Positions 1 through 9,095 of a DNA stretch of 64,000 nucleotides are shown here, in pieces (within the stretch, counting starts at the first letter, position 1; every line of letters begins with the position of its first letter). Both the position numbers and the translations under genes were made by a program. The notes below the pieces were generated by a model that was not told the DNA's origin, did not search any database, and saw only the letters and a program-made list of their open reading frames with translations. The DNA comes from Puffinus mauretanicus. Taxonomy: Eukaryota > Chordata > Aves > Procellariiformes > Procellariidae. The DNA lies in assembly GCA_023333565.1 (NCBI GenBank), contig JAJKFH010000227.1, forward strand, positions 1,116,001 through 1,180,000, written 5' to 3'.

Positions 1-284
1 CAGCTGGTAACTGCCAGGTGATTAGTAATTAGGCAGCTCCCTTGGGGCTGCTGCTCCTCCCTGGTGCCAAAACCTGCTGGACTCCCCATTCCCCAGGAGG
101 TCTGCCCGTGTGAAGGATGGGTCCAGAGCATGAAACCTTCTTTGCAGTGTTTACTTGTGGCTACAGTAGCCTGCGCTGCCTCCCTGCTTGCTTGTCCAAA
201 TACCGTATGGGAAATTAATGCAAAATATTTCCGTGAGTATTCATTTGAATTTGGGGGGGGGGGGGGAAATCACACTTTGCAATC
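1..284. other. Unannotated sequence with a G14 run
   Basis: No gene or recognisable repeat is seen. The one notable element is an uninterrupted run of 14 G at 253-266, followed directly by AAAT. Short frames overlap it, but none has coding character. Confidence 0.5.
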
Positions 285-410
285 ATTTGGGCTTATTCAG
301 CAAAGTATTTACTTATGTGCTTAGCTTTAAGCATGTTCTTAAATCCATCTCCTGTTCATCAACACATTTCAGCATCTAAACAAATCCTCAAGTACTTTGC
401 TTTATAAGGG
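285..410. repeat. Short palindromic, MITE-like ancient repeat
   Basis: The ends form an imperfect inverted repeat: 292-309 (CTTATTCAGCAAAGTATT) matches the reverse complement of 391-408 at 15 of 18 positions. Inside lies a smaller GCTTA....TAAGC palindrome at 319-332. The phrases TTCAGCAAAGTA and GTGCTTAGCTTTAAGCATG resemble a short palindromic repeat that I recall as common in turtle, crocodile and bird genomes. Its symmetrical layout suggests a non-autonomous DNA transposon. No target-site duplication is clear. I do not assign a family name. Confidence 0.5.
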
Positions 411-1927
411 ACTATAAGAATTGAAGTATAGTGGGAAAATATTTGTGGAAAGCAATTTGCAAGGTATTATGGAAACCAGACCTTAAATTTGCAGGTTCAA
501 ATATCCTTGCTATACTTTTTCAGTGAAAAATACTATGTGGTCTGTCAAAACTGAGCAACAACGTTCTAATTCCAACATTTCTGAGCAAACTTAGGGTCTG
601 ATGAAATAAAATATCCGTATAGACTGTCATCAAAGCAAGCAGGAGAACAAATAAATTCAAGGACATTGCAAACTGCTCACAGATATTCCATGCGCCAGTA
701 CAAAAACACATTTCAAGACATATTATATATTTGTTGTTAATTTTTATCTGGTGGTAGGCATAAAATTACCAGTGGTATATAGCAAATAAAAAATCTTTGT
801 TTATATCAAATTTGATTATAACGGTATTTTGTGGCCACCAATCCGGTTTTGTCTGGCTGGATGTTAGTCAGTTAAAAAAGAAAAGGTTTCTTTCTGCTCT
901 GTTTTCATCTGGTAAACCAAAAACCAACTTACTCATTATACATTCTGAAAGCATTTTTAATAATCTGACTAAAGTGCTGCAAACATTTATATATTTGGGG
1001 AGGAAGAATGAAACCGGTGAGATATAGGATCATGTGGGCTGGCTGAAAATGACATTTTCTTTTTTGTTTTCTTTTCTAATCCAGTTTGAATAGTCAAACT
1101 ACCAAGTGAGTTGGTATCTACCATTGTTTTTGCATCGATGTTGCTCAGTTCCAGTGGGTTTGGATCATGTCTCTACTGTTTAGTTGGCAAAATTGCTATA
1201 GAGTAGAATGTAGTCCAGGGATTAACACACTTTCAAACTAGTCAGGAGGAAAAAAAAAAAACCACCCATGGACAGAAGTAGTTTTAAAACACAAATAAAC
1301 AAAAAAAAAAATCCTATGCTTCAGAAATGTCTGCAGAAATTTCGTTTAAAGGATTCCCTTCCCCCAATGAAAAAAAGGCATTTCCCCCCAAAAAACACTC
1401 TAGTTGTATCTTGGTGAATTTGATACTTCTTGAATACTGATGATTTACACAGAAAAGCAAGACACCAATGCTGTAGGTGCCACCAACTTTAACTCTTTCT
1501 CAAAGCCAACTTAAGGAGCACTTTTTAATAAAGATGAGACTTTTCACAATCATAACCAATTCCACCACATACTAATGTTTAGCTCAAACCAACTGAGGTT
1601 GAAAATGAAGTGTGATGGTAACATGACTGTCCCAGTTGGGCAATGAGAATTCATCCCAGAACAGCGATTAGTGAAAGTAAAATTAGTGAAGGAATGACAT
1701 AAGTAAGAGCTGTGGGATCAAGATTGGTAACTTTCAAGAATGTTTGGATGACATCAAAATCAGGAAGGGCCTCCATCTAAACAATTCCATGGTTGAGTAA
1801 TGATGACTGTGATTTATTTCTAATGAAGATACAGTAACAGATATTAGAAGTCACATGGGATTCTGAGGCTATCTATCTAGTGTGCTATTGTGAATATCTT
1901 TTTTTTCTGATAAAATTATGTTTGATT
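411..1927. other. Unique AT-rich intergenic sequence
   Basis: No supportable gene is present. Frames reach at most about 76 codons and have no recognisable product. The stretch holds an A12 run at 1250-1261 and several shorter A or T runs. Nothing else stands out. Confidence 0.5.
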
Positions 1928-1975
1928 GAAGAATCCAGTCTTGATCTGAAGACTTCAGAGTTTCAAGAGACATGA
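1928..1975 (-). repeat. Possible ancient CR1 fragment, antisense
   Basis: The words CCAGTCTTGAT and GAAGACTTCAGAGT occur in the order expected for the antisense of the 3' part of an old amniote CR1 LINE, which carries a 'catccaatcttgattt..aagacttcaagtgatgg'-type sequence. The CR1 piece at 2200-2330 is in the same orientation, so both may come from one insertion separated by decay and later sequence. The match is short, so this is weak. Confidence 0.3.
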
Positions 1976-2048
1976 GAAAATACAAATACTTGTGAAGATG
2001 CAGCAGGATGAAGTTACTTCTAGTTTTAAATTAAACATGGATCATTTG

Positions 2049-2063
2049 TAATAATAATAATAA
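2049..2063. repeat. (TAA)5 microsatellite
   Basis: There are five perfect TAA units. It is a simple repeat with no other feature attached. Confidence 0.8.
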
Positions 2064-2199
2064 TGCTCTATTAATAGCAGACAGTTACTGGTTAGGGAAA
2101 AGAGGTTAAAAACAAGGACAAGAACAGAATGATCCTTTCCCTGGTTTGTCCTTCCAGCTCCCAGCAGCTTAGGAACTAAGTAAACCAGACATTGCACCC

Positions 2200-2330
2200 A
2201 GGCTCCCATGTTTAGTAGCCACCAGTGAACTTATCCACCATTAATTTGTCTAATCCCTTCCTGAATGCATTCTTTTGGCCCCCATGACATTCTGTGGCAG
2301 AGATGCTGAATAAATACCATCTCTGGATAT
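2200..2330 (-). repeat. Ancient CR1 LINE fragment, antisense
   Basis: The region reads ACTTATCCACCATTAATTTG, then TCTAATCCCTTCCTGAATGC, and then CATTCTGTGGCAG...GAATAAATACC. This order and wording match the antisense of the 3' third of the old amniote CR1 consensus as I recall it, so the element lies in the minus orientation. It is strongly diverged and truncated, with no open frame. No poly-A or target-site duplication is expected, because CR1 uses a short tandem 3' end and usually makes no clear duplication. Confidence 0.6.
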
Positions 2331-3955
2331 TTGTTCAGATTTTGCAAGCATAAAACAAATAGTAACATAGGATTAAGTCATGATTGTGCAACCTCAGCCC
2401 TCATGGATCTCAACGGGAGTTTCAGCTGTTCAGTTTCATTTGCAGTTTGGCGTTTCTGTAGGACAGGAGCTGCATGTTCCTCTAAGTTCTGTACAACACT
2501 CTGTGAGCTGTGAAAGAAAAACGGAGCTTGTTTCAATACAGAATCTGGACAAGGGCATATTATTAACCCAAAGACATGTTTGTAAAAAAAAAAAAAAAAA
2601 TTTGTTTTCCTAAAAATTACTTATTCATTTACAAACTTTTGCCATGAAAGCAAAATGCTACTATAAATGCAAAAATTTAAAAATTACTAAGAAAGCCCCC
2701 ATCTTTCAGTTTTCATTGGAAATATTGCAGAAACCTTGCAAGCTTCTAATTAAAAATGAAGGCAACCAAAACAGACACCTTTTGGAAAAACTCACTAAAT
2801 TAAAGCCTTTAATTTTTGGTTAAGTAATGGTTTGGGAGAATATTTTCAGGCAACACAAATAATGACTAACTTTCATTTCTTCACTTCCTTATACCGATCA
2901 AACCTTAGACAATATCATAGAAGTTTCTTTCAAGCAAGGAAGTTGTTCCTGCTTTCAAGCCATGGGACGGCCTTTCATTCAAGTGCTATAGCACCTCTGA
3001 AGTCAATAATTATACATCTTGCTCTTGCTATATATGTGTGCACAAGAGATTTAGTAATTTTGTTTATTCTCTAAACATAGGGATTCAAGTTACTGTGGAT
3101 GTAAACAGCCATATCATATGAAGGATCTTCCCTGGTTCAATGCTGGTATTGTTAGATTTTGTTGGTGAGCTCCTGAGTCAGAGATAGCTTTATTTTATTG
3201 ATTTATAACAAGTTCATGCCCTTGTAGTACCTTGGTCTGTTGTTTAAGGTATACCATGTTATCTGCCATCATGACAGTATCAAGCTCAAAGTAGTGCCAT
3301 ATCTTTTAATTTTCAGAAAATCATTCACATTTCAGGGTTTGAATAAAATCTGAAATGGTATTAGAAAATGTAATAACACAAGGAATTGTTTCAACACGTG
3401 AGACCATAACTGCCAGATACAGATGGGAGGACAAACACTACTAGCAATGGCAAGACCTGGTTACCCAGAGATGCGATTACCAGCAGATACTTTTACAAGA
3501 AAAGCACAAAAGTAAATACATTTTAAGACTTTTTTTTTTTTGGCACTTAGAGATGATCTTCTGGAAGAGGAGATTGAGAATCAGAATAAAACTTCAGCCA
3601 CTGTGAGCTGACCCAAAGAAGGAGAAGGAATAAAAATCCCAAAGTCTGTAGATATCAGATCTGCTTGCTTGCTTGATTTTATTTGAGTGAGTGGTCTCTG
3701 ATTAGGGCAACCAGCTCCAGCTAAGCTTTTGCTGACTTGCATTTGCAGGGTGTTTGAAATTTCTGTGCACCAGGAGTGGAAAACTGACGTGGGACTCATA
3801 TTGCAAATAAGAGAGGAAAAACTTGAAGGGTCCAGAGCTAACTGGCTCACTGCATAGGGTCTGTTAGGGATTGGAATGGAAAAAGAGATGAATCTGCAAA
3901 GGAAGCTGCATTTTAGAGGTCAGCAAGCATAGGGGTAAAGTGAGAATTGCCAAAA
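2331..3955. other. Unique sequence with a possible short palindromic repeat remnant
   Basis: No gene is recognised. At 2376-2455 the phrases GATTGTGCAACCTCAGC and TCTCAACGGGAGTTTCAGC resemble short amniote repeats of the 'gattctgcaacc...cttcaatgggagtt' kind, but the match is too weak for a separate call. There is an A17 run at 2584-2600 and a T11 run at 3531-3541. The 5' limit of the CR1 that follows could lie inside the last few hundred bases. Confidence 0.4.
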
Positions 3956-3959
3956 GTCA

Positions 3960-5515
3960 AGCTGAGTTAGACCTTGCAAAGGATATTAAAATAAACAACA
4001 GAAGTTCTTTAACCAGAAGAATAAAAAGAGAACCAGAAAAGAAGACGTGGGCTTGCTATGCAGTTAGGATGGCGTTGAGATTAAAAGAAATTGGGTATAA
4101 TTCCCAAAGTTAAATGAATGCATTGCATGTGTTTTCGGTAAGGAAGAGTATATGGAATATGGGGTAAAGGCTGGACGGCTCATGAGTGGCTGGGAATGGA
4201 AGTTACCACATCTGAGGTGGGAAGAAAACTCAGAGGACTCAATATGCTGAAATCAGTGTACAGAGGGAAAAAATAATCCAGAATAGTGGAAAAACTGGCA
4301 CAGTCCATTTAGCCAGGATAGAAATAAATGTATCCAACTGGGGTGACCTGAGCAGCTATAGATGCCTGCAATTGTCCTGGGTAATCTGAAAAGCTTTAGA
4401 GAAAATAAGGAGAGAATAAGAGTGATTACAGACATCAAGGTAAAGGAAAGAAACAGAGTGTGATGTGAGTTTACCTGAGATAATTCTACCATAAAGTCTT
4501 TCCCTGATCTTTTTCCATTCTCTAAGCAGAGCTAAAAAAGCATGTAGTGCTTCAGAGGAAGTCCTTGGTTACAGTGAAGAAGGTGGGAACTTGTACAAAA
4601 TTGTAACCCAGTAAGAAACCTGCTAAACGGGACGCCATCGTGTTGTCTGGAATGCTTGGATGGTGGGAGGTTACAGGCAATTCCCAAAGATTCATCTTGA
4701 GACCAATTTTAAGTGATGTTCTCAAGAACCATAGTACCAAAGTTTAGACAAGATTAGACAAAGAAGCAAAATTAAGCCTGGAGACCTAATCAGTACAAAG
4801 GAGGCTCAGCATAGAAAGTAGAAGATCCTTAAGGTTGAAGTACTATAAAAGACATTAGATTTAAGACTGCAAGATATGAAGTTGAGGGAATAAGAGTGAG
4901 AATTTCTGGAAGTCAGAATTTATTCAATTCAATTCAATTCTTATTGGTGGGAAAAGATAGAGGAAAAGGCAGCCCTGAGGTATATACTCATTCTCAGCAA
5001 GACTACTAGTCCTAGCGTGACTTGCCTTTGAAAGAGGCAGATGAAACACTAATGAATGCATTGAGAAGAGGAAAAATAGGAATGGGACGGTGAAATACAC
5101 TGGTCCTCACCTGGAATACCACGTGCCTTCGGTTATCGGATCTGAACCTGAATGGATGCAGTGGGAAGGAAGGAGGCTGTTTGGTGGAATAGGGACCTTA
5201 CTCTCTTTAGCTTAGCAAAGCAGAGAAGGAGCAGGGACACAACTGTCCCCTGCGATGGCATCCAGGGAAACATGCCAGCGAGGAGGGAGAACTCTCTGGA
5301 TAGAGAACAATATTGGCATACACAGCACGTGCTGGCCAGAAAGGCATTTATGGGTTTAGAGGGAAAATAAATGATCCGAAAATGTCTAGTTCACTGAATT
5401 TGGTGGTCTCTTCAGACCAAGTCATTTCCATTGGCAGCAAAAGGCTCTGGAACAAACTTCCTGCAGAAGTAGCAGAGTAAGGAGCAAAGTAATTAAAAAG
5501 AGGAAACGGACCCCA
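3960..5515 (+). repeat. Decayed CR1 LINE with reverse-transcriptase remnant
   Basis: A chain of blocks matches, in order and on the plus strand, the ORF2 region of an old amniote CR1 element as I recall it. They include GACCTTGCAAAGGATATTAA...AACAACAGAAGTTCTTTA (3971-4011), ATAAAAAGAGAACCAGAAAA (4021), TTACCACATCTGAGGTGGG (4203), a block whose translation FILRPILSDV at 4691-4720 corresponds to the RT box usually ending in LGPILFN, ACACTGGTCCTCACCTGGAATACC (5098-5121), the stretch around TTAGCTTAGCAAAGCAGAGAAGG (5208), and GGCTCTGGAACAAACTTCC (5443). Stops and frameshifts are numerous, so it is inactive. The 5' edge is uncertain. The 3' edge may extend to about 5670. This is the longest transposable-element copy in the window. 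Confidence 0.7.
4923..4940. repeat. (TTCAA)n short tandem repeat
   Basis: There are three and a half TTCAA units. They lie inside the old CR1 copy and probably arose there after insertion. Confidence 0.75.
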
Positions 5516-6665
5516 GAAGTTCTTTGCAGTTCCTTATTTCTGGACCAGTAATTTGAGGCTTTGTCCAGAGCTTATTAAATTGTGCAGAATTCTCCATCAA
5601 GGCCAGCATTTAATACCTGTCCGTATAACAGCCATCAGGGATCAGGAGGTACTAAATATAGATATTAAATAGTCTAGTGCTCCCTTACACTGGGTTTCCA
5701 TTCCATTTGAAACTTCTGAAGTCCTCTCCTTCCCTCCCAACCCTGCTTTTCAAACAGACACTTTTAACAGAGAATCAGGACTGAGCCATAAACTAATTTT
5801 CACGGTTTCTAAGCCAGTTGGCATAAATCATTGCCACCAAGCTGCTGACTAAAAGAAGCATGTATTTAACAGATAATCTTTGTGAAACACAGCGATAGTT
5901 ACAGTTTTACAGAGCCACATAATTTTAACCTCTAACAAATATTACAAGGAAGGCTTTATCCTGTTTAACCTTGAGTCACTATCAAGAGCTTAATTTTAGT
6001 GTGTTTTTCTCTGTTTACTCCCCTTCCTAATATCATCACTGACATTCAAAAAAGTTTGTAGAGCATTGACATGTGGAATAATAAAGAGAAGATCAGTTTT
6101 TAAACACAGGAAAAAATCTCTTTCCATTCATATGAAATATTTTCAAATTAAATAAAACAGTTTGCTCTTACCAAGTTTGCTTTTGGTTTTTCCCAATTTA
6201 CATTTTGTGAGCAGCCCCTTTCAATATTTTAAAACTCATCTGCTGAGTTCTTTTTAACTGAGATAAAATCTTTTAAAATGAAGTGAACTATGAATAAAAT
6301 CTGAGGAACACAGGTCTAACTGATCTTTCTTTGTAAGCTCTGAGCAAGTCAGGATACTGGATAGTCACTTCCTGACTTGAAAAAGCAATGAAACATTGTC
6401 CCAACATATAGAGACTTAAATGCTCAGATATAATGAATTGCAGCCCAATATTAAATCTGTGCAATTTCCCAAGCTCCAGATATGCTGACCCAATCACATG
6501 ACCAATAAATAAAAAAGAAAGAACCCAATGAGGATTTCTCAAGAGAAAGCGTCTAAGCGCTTTTTTAACTGTGCAGACAGGGTACAAGGTGCCTCTTCAT
6601 GATTAAAAGCTGTAATTCGTTCTCTCAGGCTAGACGCTGACTGACACAATGTGCCCATTCCATTC
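5516..6665. other. Unique AT-rich sequence
   Basis: No gene is recognised. The first 150 bases may be the end of the preceding CR1. The block from about 5750 to 6250 is AT-rich and low in CpG, with words such as ACTAATTTTC and ATAATTTTAACC. That texture is common in conserved non-coding elements, but conservation cannot be judged from one sequence. A minus-strand frame of 99 codons at 6288-6587 has no recognisable product. Confidence 0.4.
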
Positions 6666-6667
6666 CA

Positions 6668-6838
6668 TTCTAAATTCATAAAATTTAAGACCAAGAGGGA
6701 CTATTAGATCATCTAGCAAACAACCCAGGCTCTTGCATTTCACCCCATTACTCCAGTATTGAGCCCTGAAGCAAGTCCTTAGTTAAATCATATCCGTGCT
6801 CAAGGCATCCCATCCCTGATATAAGATCATGGAGCTCA
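6668..6838 (-). repeat. Ancient CR1 LINE 3' end, antisense
   Basis: The block starts CATTCTAAATTCATAAAATT, which is the decayed antisense of the ATTCTATGATTCTATG-type CR1 3' tail. It continues with AAGACCAAGAGGGACTATTA, then GATCATCTAG, CATTTCACCCCATTACTCCA, and ATTGAGCCCTGAAGCAAGTC. This is the order of the antisense 3' end of an old amniote CR1. The element is therefore in minus orientation, with its 3' end at the left. It is a short 5'-truncated copy, which is typical for CR1. Confidence 0.7.
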
Positions 6839-8826
6839 TTAGTTCAGGAGATGAAACGGCCCTTTGGGCTTGAAGCTCTTGGGCTGATAGCTTTGTGTTT
6901 TATGGGATGGCAGCCTTAAAAAGGAAAACCCACCATCAGCTCCAAGGTAACTGATGGGAGATGGCAGCAGACTGCCTGCACGAGCCCACGAATGCCAAGC
7001 CCCGAGCCAAAGGTTTCTCTCTGTGGCCAGCGTTGTTGTAAAAGAGTTACAGGTCAACCCATAGCTGTGGGACCCCAAGAGTGTCCTGATCTTTATCTCT
7101 GCCTGGGAAGAAAAAATGCTGAATGCAACGCATGAAAATGAGGTCTCCACGCAAGAGGACGAAGGTTGCTTGTTCGATGACCGCGATTTGGGGAACATGC
7201 CTTGCATTCTGCAAGGGCAGGGACATCATTAACCTTCCTTTTTTTTTGAAATCTGTAATTACGAATATCACTCAACTTTCTGTTTTAAAACAGTGTGTTC
7301 TCATGAGAGCTCCACAGGTTGTTTGAAATCTGGGCCTCTTCCCAGTATTTTTCAGCCAGTTTCCTGAGCTTGCTGACAGAGCTGTCTGGACGGCCACTGG
7401 CTCACATTCCTCGCAGTCTCTGCTCCAAGCCAGCTTCTTTGGGCCCAATTTCAACAAATACAGACGGACCACCACAATCCAGAGCTCAACGTGGGACTGG
7501 CACCACATGCCTTCGAGATATTAAACATAAATCAGCTGTGGCGAGCAGAGACAGATGTGGGCGTTAAGAGAACTGCCAGCTCTATATGCTAAATATGGAG
7601 TTTTGCATAGGGAATGCCAAAGATCGCAGGTCTTTCTTTAATGCAAATTCGGCTGGAGGAGCAAGAACAGCAGCCAATTAAGCAGCTTTCAATAGAAAGC
7701 AGGCACTTTCTATTGAATTTGCAGCTGGGAGGCCTAGGTTCAAGTCAAGAGAGGGGACAATACTGCAACGTCGAGTTGCTTTGCTTGAGACCCAGGAGAA
7801 AGAAGTCAATTTTGTGTTACGATAGCTCACGCTGGGAGAGCATCGCTGCTGGGGACCTTGGTAGCCCTCAAAGGGTTTCTGTGCCTCTGTCCTCTGAACT
7901 GGGAGAGCAGTTACTCCTCTGAGCCCTTGGAGGAGGCACAAAAGCAAACCTGTTTCTGGAAACCTGCCTGAAAGGACATGACTTTGTCAAGTACGGTATG
8001 AGATGAAGAGGGAGGTGGAGCACAGCATCGACTTGATCGTTTCTGGAGGTTTCATGGGATTTGTAACTGGCACAGGGAGCAACCCCTGATTCCCGGGAGA
8101 AGCCACAGGGTATCACGCTGTGGGCAGCTGAGGCTTTTAGGCACAGGCTGCTGACTGTCTATCCTCGTCACAAAAGCCTGCAAGAGTCAAATGCAAATAT
8201 AGCCTTGTGGTTTAGGTCAACCTGGTATTCCTGACACACCGTTGACTTCATTTCCAAATCACTGCTGAATTTGTGACCTTTGTTTTCAGGGGTGTCTTGC
8301 TCACATCTCACCCTTGCACACCTGCGAACACCAAGAGGTCAGGCTGGGCTATGCCATCAGATGTACCACTCTATTAAACAGCTAGTGTGGCCCCCAATAA
8401 AATGACACAAAAGTGCTGTAATAAATCGTGCCTAAATATAGTGCAGGACAAATATATATTTTTAATGCTGCTTAATTATTAGTTCATTTATTGACAGTGA
8501 CAACAATACTAACAAGCATCATCTGCGAACACACTGAGGGTCTCATTTGTAAGTATTTATGCATGTGAATAACTTTTCTCATATGCCTCAGTCCCACAGA
8601 GGCTGACAGCTTTCTGGCATTAGAGAAACCTAAACCAAAGCTTATGGGTCTGTATCAACAGGACTCGGTCTGAGATGCTGCCGATGTCGATAAGGCTGTG
8701 GGATGTATTTTGGTTCCAAGATACTCCAGCTGTGCTGGCTGGTGTCTATTTGATATCTCACCTGCTAGCTCCATCCTGTTTTAAAAAATGTTTGATGACA
8801 AAAGAAGATTAGAAACTGCTCTCATT
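6839..8826. other. Unique sequence, no gene recognised
   Basis: Frames of up to 122 codons occur on both strands and overlap one another, which is a sign of chance. A stretch at 8530-8612 (GTATTTATGCATGTGAATAA, CTCATATGCCTCAGTCCCA) resembles the short palindromic amniote repeats seen elsewhere in the window, but weakly. Just upstream of the Ty3-type domain, 8671-8715 reads DAADVDKAVGCILVP in the same frame. This might be a distorted DASxxGxGAVL box, but the spacing to the next motif is too long to trust. Confidence 0.4.
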
Positions 8827-9095
8827 TCCAGAGCTGTAGCTAAAGCAGGGCAACGTTATGCTTAGACAGAAAACGAAGCACTGAGTGTTTTTATTCAAGA
8901 ATCAGGACGTTCCACCAGATTTTGTATGGGAAGTTTACATTGATTACAGACCAGAAACATCTTGTTAAAGCTCCTGAACCAAAAAGGGATAGAGCAGCCA
9001 GCAGCTGGCAGATTACGGAGGTGGACTCTCCTGTTAGCATCTTATTACCATTACATCAGGTGGCTTATAAACACAGAAATGCTGACACGCTCTCC
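8827..9095 (+). pseudogene. Fossil Ty3/gypsy-type RNase H domain
   Basis: Four consecutive segments match the RNase H domain of Ty3/gypsy (Metaviridae-type) polyproteins in the right order, but in alternating frames. Segment 1 (8827-8892) reads SRAVAKAGQRYA, a TAG stop at 8863-8865, then TENEALSVF, like the family's 'SR.L..AE.RYAQ.EKEALA' box. Segment 2 (8910-8969) shifts frame and contains FHQ.LYGKFTLITD, the 'FHQYLYGR.FTL.TDH.PL' box with the catalytic-region Asp. Segment 3 (8968-9054) shifts again and contains QKGI.QPAAGRLRRW and LLLASYYHY, like 'ARLQRWAL.LSAY.Y'. Segment 4 (9063-9095) shifts once more, with YKHRNADTLS for 'H.NADALSR'. At least three frame changes and one stop show that it is dead. 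No LTRs, primer-binding site or gag are seen. Ty3/gypsy elements are extinct or nearly so in birds, so this is probably an ancient amniote copy. The 179-codon open frame at 8962-9501 starts in segment 3 and then runs on by chance. Confidence 0.7.

Noticed and set aside
8671..8715. DAADVDKAVGCILVP as the DAS box of the Ty3-type RNase H
   Set aside because: It is in the right frame, but the distance to the next motif is roughly double the usual and the match is poor without an inserted segment.
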